DNA of 64,000 nt from Bryobacterales bacterium (GCA_020854055.1 JADZGD010000003.1:1-64000), one strand, 5' to 3'. Shown: positions 26,316 through 35,326, counted from the first letter of the stretch. A program made the numbers and translations. The notes: generated from the sequence alone by a model not told the origin.

Positions 26316-27347
26316 TCAATGCGACCAGGCGAGGTCGGTTTCGCGAAGCAGTTCGCCGCTCTCGATGTCGCGCAACAGCCGGCGCCCGATCACCGAATCG
26401 ATGCGATCGGCCGGAATGCCGGTTCCAGGCTTCCGCAGCGCCAGTTGATCCGGGCTCAACGTCGTTCCCGCGGGCAGTGACTCTTTCGCGACGATGCTCT
26501 TGGTGAATAGCGACCGTACCGGTTGCAGCCTCGCCGCCTGCTGATCCTTGTCGGCCGGAGCGCGCTTCATCGCCTCGATAAATCGCACGCCCTCCACCAG
26601 TTGCTTCAACTCCGCCGTTGTTACCGAAGCTGTAACGTCCGGACCGAACATCTCCCGGCTCAGCGTGACATGAACCTCCAGCACCTGGATGCCAAGAGTA
26701 ACCGCGGCGAGTCCGGGAAAGATAGTGCCCGAGTGATCCGAGAGTCCAACCGGACAACGGTACCGGGAGCGGAATACGGACAGCAGGTTGAGCCCGATAT
26801 CCGCCGGAGAGCAGGGATAGCTGGTGGTGCACTGCAGCACCGTCAGCGGAAGTCCATGGCGGCGAATACGCTCCACCGCCTGGTCGATCTCGGAAAACGG
26901 ACTCATTCCGGTGGACAGAAACACCGGCTGGCGCGTGGGCGCGATGCACTCCATGAGTTGGGTGTTGTTCACCTCGCCCGACGGGATCTTCCAGGCATCC
27001 ACTTCCACCCGCTTCAGCAGTTCCGCCGCCTCAACTGAGAACGGCGAGCTAAGAAACTTCAACCCACGGTCGGCGGCGTGTTTCCGCAGCCCCATCCATT
27101 GCTCTTCGGTGAACTGCATCCGCCGCCAATATTCCCAGCGGCTTTCATCCTGAAGGCTGAACTTCACCCGCCACGGTTCGCCCGGTGTGCTCTCGGCTGC
27201 GGCGATGTGCGTTTGAAACTTGACCGCATCGGCGCCGGCATTGGCAATGGCGTCAATAAACGCATGAGCGAAGCCGAGGCTGCCATCGTGAGCTTGCGCC
27301 ACCTCGCCAATGATCATGCACGGCCGCTCGCTGTTCTTATACGACAT
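26316..27347 (-). CDS. neuB: Nonulosonic acid (N-acetylneuraminate-like) synthase
   Basis: This enzyme condenses phosphoenolpyruvate with a six-carbon N-acyl sugar. The TIM-barrel part shows GADAVKFQTHIA, LKFLSSPFSVEAAELL, DAWKIPSGEVNN, LSTGMS and GLSDHSGTIFPGLAAVTLG. The last 60 residues form the SAF (antifreeze-like) domain (TTLSPDQLALRKPGTGI). With 343 residues from ATG 27347 it has the normal length. A TTG six bases upstream gives the alternative reading MPM. It overlaps the ABC permease by 11 bases. With NeuC and NeuA in the operon it completes a pathway to a CMP-nonulosonic acid. Confidence 0.95.
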   Translation of the reverse strand: MSYKNSERPCMIIGEVAQAHDGSLGFAHAFIDAIANAGADAVKFQTHIAAAESTPGEPWRVKFSLQDESRWEYWRRMQFTEEQWMGLRKHAADRGLKFLSSPFSVEAAELLKRVEVDAWKIPSGEVNNTQLMECIAPTRQPVFLSTGMSPFSEIDQAVERIRRHGLPLTVLQCTTSYPCSPADIGLNLLSVFRSRYRCPVGLSDHSGTIFPGLAAVTLGIQVLEVHVTLSREMFGPDVTASVTTAELKQLVEGVRFIEAMKRAPADKDQQAARLQPVRSLFTKSIVAKESLPAGTTLSPDQLALRKPGTGIPADRIDSVIGRRLLRDIESGELLRETDLAWSH

Positions 27348-28218
27348 CGGCAAAGGACCTTTCCATCCGGCGGAAATACAGCGCTCCGCTGATCAGGGCC
27401 AGCAGCGAAACCACCGCCGAGATCGCAATCATTGGGCCGGACACGGAAGTCGATCCGAGCAGCACCCAGCGAAAGCCGTCCACCACTCCGGCCATCGGAT
27501 TCAATCCGTAAAGCAGGCGCCACTTTTCCGGCAACAGGCTGCTTGGATACGCGATTGGCGTCGCGAACATCCAGAACTGCGTGAGGAACGGAACCGTGTA
27601 CTTGACGTCGCGGAACTTCACATTCATTGCCGAAAGCCACAACCCCACTCCCAGCGCCGTAACGAAAGCCAGTAACACGAAAAAGGGAAGCCAGACCACG
27701 TTGTGGGTGGGCGTCCGCCCGTACCAGGCCATCATCACCAGTAGCACCGAAAACGCCAGCGTGAAGTCCACCAGGCCCGAACATACGGTCCCCATGGGAA
27801 TCGCCAGCCTTGGGAAGTAAACCTTCTTGATCAGGTTGGAACTGCCCACCAGGCTATCGGCGGACTGGCTGAGCCCCTGGGCGAAAAAGGTCCACGGTAC
27901 CAGGGCGGCATAACTGAACAGCGAATACGGAAGACCATCGGAAGGCACCTTGGCCAGCCTTCCGAAAAACAGCGAAAACACCAGCATCGTGAAGAACGGC
28001 TGAATAATCGCCCAGGCCGCGCCGAGAGCGGTCTGTTTGTAGCGAACTTTGACGTCCCTCCACACCAGGAAGTACATCAACTCGCGGTAGTTCCACAGTT
28101 CCCGAAGTTGCAGCGCCACCCAGCCGCGAGTAGGCTCAATCCGGTAATGGGCTAGTGGCTCAGTCGCCGGTGCCGGCCCACCGTCCTGCTCCAAAACTCG
28201 ATACTCGCTGGCTGTCAT
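27337..28218 (-). CDS. ABC-2 type polysaccharide export permease (Wzm/TagG-like)
   Basis: The 293-residue membrane protein has an N-terminal amphipathic region, LMYFLVWRDVKVRYKQTALGAAWAIIQPF and about six membrane segments. LIKKVYFPRLAIPMGTV and NVKFRDVKYTVPFLTQFWMFATPIAYP are hallmark segments of the family. It would form the inner-membrane channel for a lipid-linked glycan. The start ATG 28218 lies 59 bases inside the end of the dehydratase gene. The matching ATPase is nine genes further on (16841-18106). Confidence 0.93.
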   Translation of the reverse strand: MTASEYRVLEQDGGPAPATEPLAHYRIEPTRGWVALQLRELWNYRELMYFLVWRDVKVRYKQTALGAAWAIIQPFFTMLVFSLFFGRLAKVPSDGLPYSLFSYAALVPWTFFAQGLSQSADSLVGSSNLIKKVYFPRLAIPMGTVCSGLVDFTLAFSVLLVMMAWYGRTPTHNVVWLPFFVLLAFVTALGVGLWLSAMNVKFRDVKYTVPFLTQFWMFATPIAYPSSLLPEKWRLLYGLNPMAGVVDGFRWVLLGSTSVSGPMIAISAVVSLLALISGALYFRRMERSFADVV

Positions 28219-30136
28219 GCAATTCTCCTTTTACAATGTGTGGGTGCGGCGCATTCTTTGTAAGAACCTCCCGCCAGTGGCCGTCCGGGTTGTACTCCGG
28301 AACAAGTTGCTTTAATAACTGAATCGCCGTTACCTCGTCCCGCCCATGAAGCTGCTTTTTCAATTCGCGGATCCACGCTTCGATTTCCGCGCCGCGTGGC
28401 CGTTGGCTGCGAAGAACCTTGATCTTTTCGTGGTAAGTCGGGGCGATATCCTCGCTATCCAGCACCAGTTCCTCGAATAATTTCTCTCCCGGCCGCAGGC
28501 CGGTGAAGCGGATTTCAATTTCGCTCTCGTCTCTGCCGGATAGCCGGATCATGTTGCGCGCAAGGTCGACAATGTGTACCGGTTCGCCCATGTCCAGCAC
28601 GAAGATCTCCGATCCGTGACCCATTGTTGACGCCTGCAGCACCAGTTGCACCGCCTCCGGAATGGTCATGAAGTAGCGCTTCATCTCCGGATGGGTGACG
28701 GTCACCGGCCCGCCCGCCATGATCTGCTGCTTGAATAGCGGAATCACGCTGCCGTTGCTGCCCAGTACATTGCCGAAGCGCACACAGACGAATCGCGTGC
28801 TCCCCAGCGTGGCATCCTGCATGGAGGAAACGATCAGCTCGGCAACACGCTTGGTGGCGCCCATGATGCTGGTCGGATGGACCGCCTTATCGGAAGAAAT
28901 CATCAGGAACGAGCCCACGCGCGATGCCCGCGCCAGAGCCGCCAGGTTATAGGTTCCAATCACGTTGTTCCGCAGAGCCTCCAGTAAATGAGACTCCATC
29001 AGCGGAACATGCTTATAGGCCGCTGCATGAAAGATCGAATCGACGTGGTGATCGCCGATCACTTCTTCCACCCGCAGCGTGTCGCGAATGTCGCCGATGC
29101 ACGGGAGCACATCGAGTTGCGGAAAACGATCCTTCAACTCCAGTTGCAGCCGGTACAGCTCGCTTTCATTCTGTTCAAATGCGATCAGTTGCTTCAGGTC
29201 GAAGTGTGACAACTGGCGGCACAGCTCGGATCCGATCGAACCGGCGGCTCCGGTAACCAGAACCACCCTGCCATCCACCGCGGCGCGTATCTGCGTTTCA
29301 TCCAGCTTTACCGGTTCGCGGCCAAGCAGATCGAGCACCGATACCTCGCGCAGTTGCTTGGTGAGCACGCGGCCCGAAATCAACTCCCCGATGCTCGGTA
29401 CCGTTTTGCACGGGACGTGCGCTGCCCGGCAGTTGGCCAGCGCTTCCTGCTTCCGGCGGCCGGCGGCGGAAGGCATGGCGATAATGATCTCGTCCACATT
29501 TCGCCCTCTGCGCCTGAACCCTTCTACGATGACGCTGGCGTCACGCCCGCGCCCAAGAACCTGGGTACCATCGATATCCGTGCCGCGAATGGCGGGATCG
29601 TCGTCCAGAAATCCTAACGCGCGATAGCCGAGCGAGTGATTGTCTCGTAGTTCGCGCAGGATGGTGACTCCCGCCCGCCCGGCGCCGTAAATGATCACAT
29701 TTCTTGCTCCCGGCTCGGGGGAAGCCTTACTCCTGCTGGCGGCGAACAGGCGCGCGATGAAGCGTACGCCCGCGGTAAGAAGAATCGAGTTCTGAAGATC
29801 GATGACATAGATCGAGCGTGGAAAGCCCGCGCCAACCACGATGTAGGTCAGACCGGCGAATAGAGCCGAGGCGATAGCGTTGGCGATGATGATTCGGAAT
29901 AGATCGGTTACGCCGGCATAGCGCCAGCCGCCATGATCGAAACGTGCAAAGTAAAACACGCAGGACTTGCATAGCAGCGCAATCGCAAGTCCAGCGAATA
30001 GATGAGCCGCCTCATTTCCGGGGATTCCGAAATCAAACCTCAACAAGAAGGCACTGGTGAGGCTCGCGGCAATCAATACGACGTGGAGAGCGCGGAGCAG
30101 CGAAACCCAGTGGCGATGTAGAAGGCGGAAAGTCAT
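28160..30136 (-). CDS. UDP-sugar 4,6-dehydratase/epimerase, membrane-bound (WbpM/PglF/CapD-like)
   Basis: From ATG 30136 the protein has 658 residues. About four N-terminal membrane helices are followed by a first Rossmann-like region (VIIYGAGRAGVTILREL) and then the SDR domain with VTGAAGSIGSELCRQ. The active-site stretch reads SSDKAVHPTSIMGATKRVAEL, where methionine takes the place of the usual catalytic tyrosine, as in WbpM-type UDP-GlcNAc 4,6-dehydratases; YKHVPLME is also typical. The product would be a 4-keto-6-deoxy sugar, the substrate for the aminotransferase upstream. That pair starts pathways to bacillosamine- and legionaminic-type sugars. Its 3' end overlaps the permease gene by 59 bases. 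Confidence 0.92.
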   Translation of the reverse strand: MTFRLLHRHWVSLLRALHVVLIAASLTSAFLLRFDFGIPGNEAAHLFAGLAIALLCKSCVFYFARFDHGGWRYAGVTDLFRIIIANAIASALFAGLTYIVVGAGFPRSIYVIDLQNSILLTAGVRFIARLFAASRSKASPEPGARNVIIYGAGRAGVTILRELRDNHSLGYRALGFLDDDPAIRGTDIDGTQVLGRGRDASVIVEGFRRRGRNVDEIIIAMPSAAGRRKQEALANCRAAHVPCKTVPSIGELISGRVLTKQLREVSVLDLLGREPVKLDETQIRAAVDGRVVLVTGAAGSIGSELCRQLSHFDLKQLIAFEQNESELYRLQLELKDRFPQLDVLPCIGDIRDTLRVEEVIGDHHVDSIFHAAAYKHVPLMESHLLEALRNNVIGTYNLAALARASRVGSFLMISSDKAVHPTSIMGATKRVAELIVSSMQDATLGSTRFVCVRFGNVLGSNGSVIPLFKQQIMAGGPVTVTHPEMKRYFMTIPEAVQLVLQASTMGHGSEIFVLDMGEPVHIVDLARNMIRLSGRDESEIEIRFTGLRPGEKLFEELVLDSEDIAPTYHEKIKVLRSQRPRGAEIEAWIRELKKQLHGRDEVTAIQLLKQLVPEYNPDGHWREVLTKNAPHPHIVKGELHDSQRVSSFGAGRWAGTGD

Positions 30137-30149
30137 TGTATTTCTTGTT

Positions 30150-31346
30150 TCATGCGCAGGGGGCAAAACTCTTTTTCGCCCTTCTTGCGTTATGCAGAGT
30201 CTGTTTGACAATCGCGGCAACCCGCCGCACCTCGTCTTCTGTCAGACGCGAATGCATCGGCAGTGAAACCAGCCGCGGATAAAGAGCCAGCGCGCGGGGA
30301 CAGGCGTTATGCGGCAGTTCCGCCCACGGCCGGAAAAAGCTCAACAGGGGAACGGGAATGAAATGAACGCTTGCGCCGATACCACGCTTGCGCAAGCTCT
30401 CGATAAACTCGGCGCGATCGAGGTTGATCTGCTCCAGGTTGAGCCGGATGGCGAACAGATGCCAGGCGTGCCGCCGGCCGGCGCGCTCCCGCGGCAGTTC
30501 CAACTCATCGACATCCGCCAGCAGTTCGCGGTACAGATCGGCAATCCGCTTGCGTGCGGCGATGAAGCTTTCCAACCGGCGCAACTGCTGAAGGCCAATG
30601 CCCGATAGCAGATCCGGCAGGTTATACTTGAACCCCGGCTCAAGGACGTCGTAAAACCAGTTTCCTTCACGTGAGTAGCGGTTCCAGGCATCTTTCGAGA
30701 TCCCGTGCAGAGCAAGCGTTTTCATCTGCTCGTACAGATCCGCGCTCCCGGTTGTAACCATGCCACCCTCACCGGTGGTGAGATTCTTGGTGGCGTAAAA
30801 GCTGAAGGCAACCACGTCGCTCGGTGCCGAAGATGCGCCGATGGGTACATCGTGGTAGCAGGCGCCAACCGCGTGCGCGGCATCTTCCACCACGGCCAGG
30901 CCGTATTCTTCGGCCAGCCGCCAAATGCCGTCCATCTCACAGGGGAGGCCCCCCAGGTGAACCGGTATGATGGCCCGGGTTTTGGATGTAACCCGCTTCC
31001 GGGCTGACTCCGGCGAGAGATTCCCGTCAGCGTCCACATCGGCCAGCACCGGCGTTGCGCCTGCGTGCAAAATCGCCGTGATCGTGGCGCAGAACGTCAG
31101 CGGCGTCGTGATCACCTCATCACCCGGTTTAAGCCGCAGCGCGGTCAACGCCAGGTGAAGTCCAGCCGTGCAGGAACTCACCGCCAGTGACTGTCGGGCG
31201 TTGGTGTATTCCCGGAACTCCTTTTCAAACTGAGCCGTCTTTTCTCCGGTTGTAAGCCAGCCGGAGCGCATGGTCGCGACGACCTCCGCGATTTCCTCCT
31301 CACCGATGTCAGGTACTGAAAAAGAGATGTAACTACTACTATTCAT
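30150..31346 (-). CDS. DegT/DnrJ/EryC1/StrS family sugar aminotransferase
   Basis: This is a 398-residue PLP-dependent aminotransferase. ATG 31346 overlaps the upstream stop as ATGA, so the longer in-frame reading to 31622 is rejected. The PLP-binding aspartate lies in VVEDAAHAVGA (about residue 155), and the Schiff-base lysine is K187 in FSFYATKNLTTGEGGM. GWLTTGEKTAQFEKEF at residues 29-44 is a family signature near the active site. It probably aminates the 4-keto sugar made by the dehydratase encoded next, giving a 4-amino-4,6-dideoxy sugar. Which stereoisomer forms cannot be told. Confidence 0.92.
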   Translation of the reverse strand: MNSSSYISFSVPDIGEEEIAEVVATMRSGWLTTGEKTAQFEKEFREYTNARQSLAVSSCTAGLHLALTALRLKPGDEVITTPLTFCATITAILHAGATPVLADVDADGNLSPESARKRVTSKTRAIIPVHLGGLPCEMDGIWRLAEEYGLAVVEDAAHAVGACYHDVPIGASSAPSDVVAFSFYATKNLTTGEGGMVTTGSADLYEQMKTLALHGISKDAWNRYSREGNWFYDVLEPGFKYNLPDLLSGIGLQQLRRLESFIAARKRIADLYRELLADVDELELPRERAGRRHAWHLFAIRLNLEQINLDRAEFIESLRKRGIGASVHFIPVPLLSFFRPWAELPHNACPRALALYPRLVSLPMHSRLTEDEVRRVAAIVKQTLHNARRAKKSFAPCA

Positions 31347-32008
31347 GCATTCTCCGATGATGCTGACTCCCAGGCCGAGACATTGAATTCGAAGTGTCGT
31401 GGAAAGAAACTGGAAAGCACTGTGTACAGCAAAATTCGAAAGTCCTCCGTTAGCGAGCGTGCGCGCAGATACCGCAGATTGATGGCAAGCTTCCTGGGCA
31501 GAATCGTCTCCCGGTAATAGCGCACCGGATCGGCCGCGCCCGAAAGCAGATTCTCTTCGTCCCGGAATATCAGTGTGGCGATATCGGTGATTCCCGGCCG
31601 TGCGCTCAGCACCGCCTGCCACGTGGGATCGCTCAGGTCAACAAATTCGGGCACCTCCGGCCGCGGGCCGATCAGGCTCATGTCCCCGCGGCACACGTTC
31701 CACAACTGCGGCAGTTCGTCCAGCTTGTACCGGCGTAGAATCGCGCCGCTACGCGTGATCCGGTGGTCTCCACTACGGGTGACGGAAGCCCCCGTAGTCC
31801 GCAGCCGCATGGTTCGCAACTTCAGAATGGAGAACAGGCGGCCGCCCCGCCCCACCCGCTTCTGGCGGAACAACACGGGCAACCCGTCTTCCAACACCAC
31901 CGCGGCGGCGGCAATGGCGATCAGTGGAGAGGCCGCCACCAGAGCGCACAGCGCGATCGTGCGCTCGGCGGCGGCTCGCACCACGAATGTCATCCCGATG
32001 TGCATCAT
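31343..32008 (-). CDS. Undecaprenyl-phosphate sugar-phosphate transferase (initiating enzyme)
   Basis: This is a monotopic phosphoglycosyltransferase of the bacterial sugar transferase family. It has one hydrophobic anchor (TIALCALVAASPLIAIAAA), then GLPVLFRQKRVGRGGRLFSILKLRTM, RRYKLDELPQLWNV and DMSLIGPRPEVPEFV, which are the conserved catalytic segments. It lacks the long multi-span N-terminus of WcaJ/WbaP and is about 220 residues from ATG 32008. A GTG at 32104 would extend it into the Wzc-like gene, and the true start is uncertain. It should place the first sugar phosphate on undecaprenyl phosphate. Confidence 0.92.
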   Translation of the reverse strand: MMHIGMTFVVRAAAERTIALCALVAASPLIAIAAAAVVLEDGLPVLFRQKRVGRGGRLFSILKLRTMRLRTTGASVTRSGDHRITRSGAILRRYKLDELPQLWNVCRGDMSLIGPRPEVPEFVDLSDPTWQAVLSARPGITDIATLIFRDEENLLSGAADPVRYYRETILPRKLAINLRYLRARSLTEDFRILLYTVLSSFFPRHFEFNVSAWESASSENA

Positions 32009-32040
32009 GATGTGCGTAAGGCGAAACGAAGTTGGACCGG

Positions 32041-34344
32041 CTATGCGTGAACCGAATAGTCGGCGTAGGCGTATCCGTAGCGCGTCGCGGAGCGTACGTC
32101 CCACCGGTTCAGGATCGTGCCAAGAACCCTGCTGCCGCCCTCCACCAGCAGTTGCTTTGCAAACAACGCTTCCCGCGGCCTGGTCTTTCCGGCGCGAATC
32201 ACCAGGATGGCGGCGTCAGCCCAGCGCCCCAACACACGGGCGTCGGCCAGGTGCAGCAGGGGCGGAGTATCGATCAGGATCACATCGAACTCGCTCCTCA
32301 GCCTCTTCAGCAGCTTCGGAAGTTGCTCGGAGTAGAGGACGCTGGAAATGTTGGCGCTCGACGGGCCGGAGGGAAGCAGCCACAGTCCGGGTACCTGTGT
32401 CCGGCGTGCCAGTGACACCGTGGGTGTCGTGTCAAATGTATCTTTCTCCAGCAGCAGATTACTAAGTCCCCATGTATTGGGCACATTAAAAATGGGAGGA
32501 AGCTTCGGATTGCGCAGGTCCGCGTCGATGATCAAAACTCTAGGCAGAACTTCAGCCAGAGCCACGCCCAGGTTGCCGGTTACGGTGCTCTTGCCATCTC
32601 CTCTCGACGCGCTCGTCATCATGATTACCTGCGGGCGATCGCCGTTACCGTTGCCCAGAATCGATGCCACCGCGCCGCGGAACGACTCGGCAAGCACCGA
32701 CTCACGGTCAAACCAGGTGGCTAGCGCCAGGTTCTGGTTGTTGTCCAAAGCCGGTCCATCCGAAACGTTCAGTGATTGGATCCGCCGGTTGAAGCCGTTC
32801 GTGGCGCGGGCCGCGGGCTCCTTGATCGCCGAACGCTCAGGAATAAGCCCCCACTCCGGTAACCCGAGATGATACGGAATGTCTCCCGGCGATTTCAGGG
32901 TGCGGTTCAGCAGATCCTTGCCGACTACCAGTCCCAGCCCCAGCGCCAGGCCGGCAACCGCGCCCATCAGCGTGTTGCGGAACGGTAGCGGTTTGAAGGG
33001 CGCCTGCGCCGGCTCGGCGAGGTCAAGCACGCGGATGCTGCTGCCGCGCGCCGCCGAAACGATGGCCGATTCGTTCACTTTGCGGACCAGTTCGTCATAC
33101 AACCGGCGCAACGAATCCACTTCCCGCTGGATGATTTCGTGTTCCACCAGCGATTGCGACATCTTGGTAACCGCCGTTCTCTGCGTCCGGTATGCGCCGA
33201 GCAGCAGGGACTCCCGCTCGGCCGCCGCTTTGTACTCATTGCGGATTCGCCCAACGATACTGCCGCGCTCCCGCTGTAGCGTGGATTGAAGCTCCTGTAT
33301 CTGCGCCTGCACCCGCTTCACTTTGTAGTGCTCCGGAGTGAGCTCCGAACTCAACTCAGCCAGTTCCCGCTTGAGATCGGTCAGCTTGGTCTGGTATCCG
33401 CTCAGCCGTTCGTTGTCGATCACTTCCGGAATCGACTCGATCGGCACGGAATTGGCCACTTCGTAAAGCGACTGTTTCGCGATACGCTCCGATTGGGCCT
33501 TGGTCAGCTCATCCTGAAGTTGCATCAACTGCGTCTGGCCGACCTCCCGTTTGTCGTCGGGACTGAGAACGATTCCCGACGTTCGTTCGTAGGTCCGGAG
33601 TTGGTTTTCCGATACCTGCAGCCTGCCCTTGAGATCTTCCAGTTGCTTGGTCAACCACTCCCGCGTCCGCTGCGCCGCGGCCCACCGCGTTGAAAGATGC
33701 TCGTCAATGTAGACGCCCACCAGCGTGTTGGCATATTCGGCGGAATACACCGGGTCGGCGGAATCGCTGGTGACTTCGATAATGCGCGTGTTGTCGAGGA
33801 CCTTGACCTTGTAATCAATCTTGGGCAGGCCGGATGCGGGCGCCGGTTCGAAGGCCGCGCAGTTCAACCCCAAGTACTCGCACCAGCTCTGCAGGTGTCT
33901 GGGCGGGTTGTTGTTCCAGTTCTGCTTCTGGCCCAACAGTTTCCGCTCCACCGCCAGCATCATGGATTTGCTCTGCAAAATCCTTGCCTGCGTCTGGATG
34001 TAAGACTCCGGCGTGAAGCTCTGACCGCCGGAGCCCGGGTCGCCATCGCCGAGGCCCAGGTGAACCGTCGAGTCGGGAACCGTCTGTATTTCGATCGTCG
34101 CCCGGGATTCATACAACGGGACTTGCCACAGCGACAATCCAAACAACGCCGCCGCGCCCAGTAGCGTGAAAAATAGGATCATCCGGATGTGCCTCCGGAT
34201 CAGTGAAAGGTAGTCAAGCACGCCATCGCTCGATGCTTCACGGTTTCCAAAGACCGGTTCCATAAAGAACGGACCCTGAAGTCCTGCCGCCGGCGAGAGT
34301 TGCTTCGCGATCGTTCGTGGTTGATGGACGAGTTCCTCAGACAT
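32041..34344 (-). CDS. Polysaccharide co-polymerase with BY-type tyrosine kinase domain (Wzc/GumC-like)
   Basis: The 767-residue protein has a Wzz-type N-terminus: a membrane helix at about residues 54-73 (ILFFTLLGAAALFGLSLW), a long periplasmic coiled coil (about 210-420) and a second helix near 465. A cytoplasmic kinase follows, with Walker A SASRGDGKST at 578-587, Walker A' VLIIDADLRNP at about 603-613 and Walker B VILIDTPPL at about 688-696. The C-terminus has a short tyrosine cluster (RYGYAYADY). It would control chain length and couple the inner membrane to the Wza-like export protein. It starts 13 bases after the Wza-like gene. Such proteins usually work with a cognate phosphatase, and none is seen in the operon. 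Confidence 0.93.
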   Translation of the reverse strand: MSEELVHQPRTIAKQLSPAAGLQGPFFMEPVFGNREASSDGVLDYLSLIRRHIRMILFFTLLGAAALFGLSLWQVPLYESRATIEIQTVPDSTVHLGLGDGDPGSGGQSFTPESYIQTQARILQSKSMMLAVERKLLGQKQNWNNNPPRHLQSWCEYLGLNCAAFEPAPASGLPKIDYKVKVLDNTRIIEVTSDSADPVYSAEYANTLVGVYIDEHLSTRWAAAQRTREWLTKQLEDLKGRLQVSENQLRTYERTSGIVLSPDDKREVGQTQLMQLQDELTKAQSERIAKQSLYEVANSVPIESIPEVIDNERLSGYQTKLTDLKRELAELSSELTPEHYKVKRVQAQIQELQSTLQRERGSIVGRIRNEYKAAAERESLLLGAYRTQRTAVTKMSQSLVEHEIIQREVDSLRRLYDELVRKVNESAIVSAARGSSIRVLDLAEPAQAPFKPLPFRNTLMGAVAGLALGLGLVVGKDLLNRTLKSPGDIPYHLGLPEWGLIPERSAIKEPAARATNGFNRRIQSLNVSDGPALDNNQNLALATWFDRESVLAESFRGAVASILGNGNGDRPQVIMMTSASRGDGKSTVTGNLGVALAEVLPRVLIIDADLRNPKLPPIFNVPNTWGLSNLLLEKDTFDTTPTVSLARRTQVPGLWLLPSGPSSANISSVLYSEQLPKLLKRLRSEFDVILIDTPPLLHLADARVLGRWADAAILVIRAGKTRPREALFAKQLLVEGGSRVLGTILNRWDVRSATRYGYAYADYSVHA

Positions 34345-34346
34345 AG

Positions 34347-34368
34347 TTAGTACCTTGTTAGTACCTTG
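34347..34368. repeat. 11-bp tandem duplication over a stop codon and ribosome-binding site
   Basis: On the minus strand the 11 bases CAAGGTACTAA occur twice in direct succession. The upstream copy carries the last codons and the TAA stop of the Wza-like gene. The downstream copy supplies the AAGG that sits eight bases before the ATG of the Wzc-like gene. The duplication appears to have added a second ribosome-binding site and moved the two genes apart. Confidence 0.85.
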
Positions 34369-35326
34369 CCAGGATGTAGAGACCGGCTGTCAGTACGCTC
34401 GCGGACGACGACTGAACGAGAGTTGCGAATGCGCTGGAGGGCACATACACAATGTCGCCCGGCATGAGTTCAAGGTCCTTGGCCTTGCCCTGCATGATTT
34501 TCTTTAAGTTGATTCGGGCCATTGATGTTTGCACACCAGCGGCGTTCACATGAGTCACGATGGTGTGGGAAGGAGACGACGCCCTGGTGAGTCCTCCCCC
34601 AACCGCCAGCAGCTTCATCAGCGACACGACGTCCTGAGAGACCAGTTCGATCGCCCCCGGCCGGCTCACCTCGCCCGCGATGTACACCATCCTCGGCTGG
34701 CTCGGCGGCGAAACCGTGATCCGGTCGTAGGGTTGGATCAGCAGGTTGGCGCCGCGGCTGTGCGCGTCAAGCACTTCCTTCAGGTCCAAATCCACCATCG
34801 CGAATTGGCCGCTCCCGGCGGGGCGCGCCTGCGGAAGAGGAATGGCGCCCATGCTCTTTTCTCGAACCACACTGACCATTCCAGTCGGATCTTTCGCTCC
34901 ACCGGCCCGTACCAGCATGTCGTAGAGCGTTGCCGGACCGTCGAGTTGAAAGGTGCCCGGTTGAGCCACCGTGCCGGTGACAATCACCGGCCGGCTCCGG
35001 GATTCGGCGATATACACACTCACCTGCGGAGTCTTCACATATCGCTTCAGCCGCGCCGAGATCGCCGTCTCCACCTGGTCGACTGTCATGCCGGAAACCG
35101 ACATGCGTCCGATCATCGGAAGGTTCACATCCCCCGACGAATTGACGCGCCAGGTTTTCGAAATCTCTTCGGCGCCAAGCGCCTGGATGGCAATACTGTC
35201 CTCCGGGCCGATTCGTGCCGTCTGAATGCGATCCGGCTGCACGGCCGGATGCGCGTCGGACTGCATGCCTGCCTCGAGGCACAATGGGGGTAGGCACAGA
35301 AACAGCGTGACTAAGTACCGTTTCAT
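34358..35326 (-). CDS. Polysaccharide export protein with SLBB domains (Wza/GumB-like)
   Basis: The 322-residue protein begins with a signal peptide (MKRYLVTLFLCLPPLCLEAG), then has the polysaccharide export domain (IGPEDSIAIQALGAEEISKTW, GDVNLPMIGRMSVSGMTVDQ). Two SLBB-type segments follow (VSVYIAESRSRPVIVTGTV, MVYIAGEVSRPGAIELV). It would form the outer-membrane export channel with the Wzc-like protein. A cysteine near the cleavage site does not fit a good lipobox, so lipidation is uncertain. The start overlaps the upstream gene by ATGA. Confidence 0.93.
   Translation of the reverse strand: MKRYLVTLFLCLPPLCLEAGMQSDAHPAVQPDRIQTARIGPEDSIAIQALGAEEISKTWRVNSSGDVNLPMIGRMSVSGMTVDQVETAISARLKRYVKTPQVSVYIAESRSRPVIVTGTVAQPGTFQLDGPATLYDMLVRAGGAKDPTGMVSVVREKSMGAIPLPQARPAGSGQFAMVDLDLKEVLDAHSRGANLLIQPYDRITVSPPSQPRMVYIAGEVSRPGAIELVSQDVVSLMKLLAVGGGLTRASSPSHTIVTHVNAAGVQTSMARINLKKIMQGKAKDLELMPGDIVYVPSSAFATLVQSSSASVLTAGLYILARY

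Noticed and set aside
26311-26949. N-terminal 213-residue extension of the MaoC-SDR protein
   Set aside because: It overlaps neuB in another frame and has no domain; ATG 26310 directly after the neuB stop starts the MaoC domain properly.
31347-31622. N-terminal extension of the DegT aminotransferase
   Set aside because: It lies within the sugar transferase gene and lacks aminotransferase features; the ATGA start at 31346 fits the family length.
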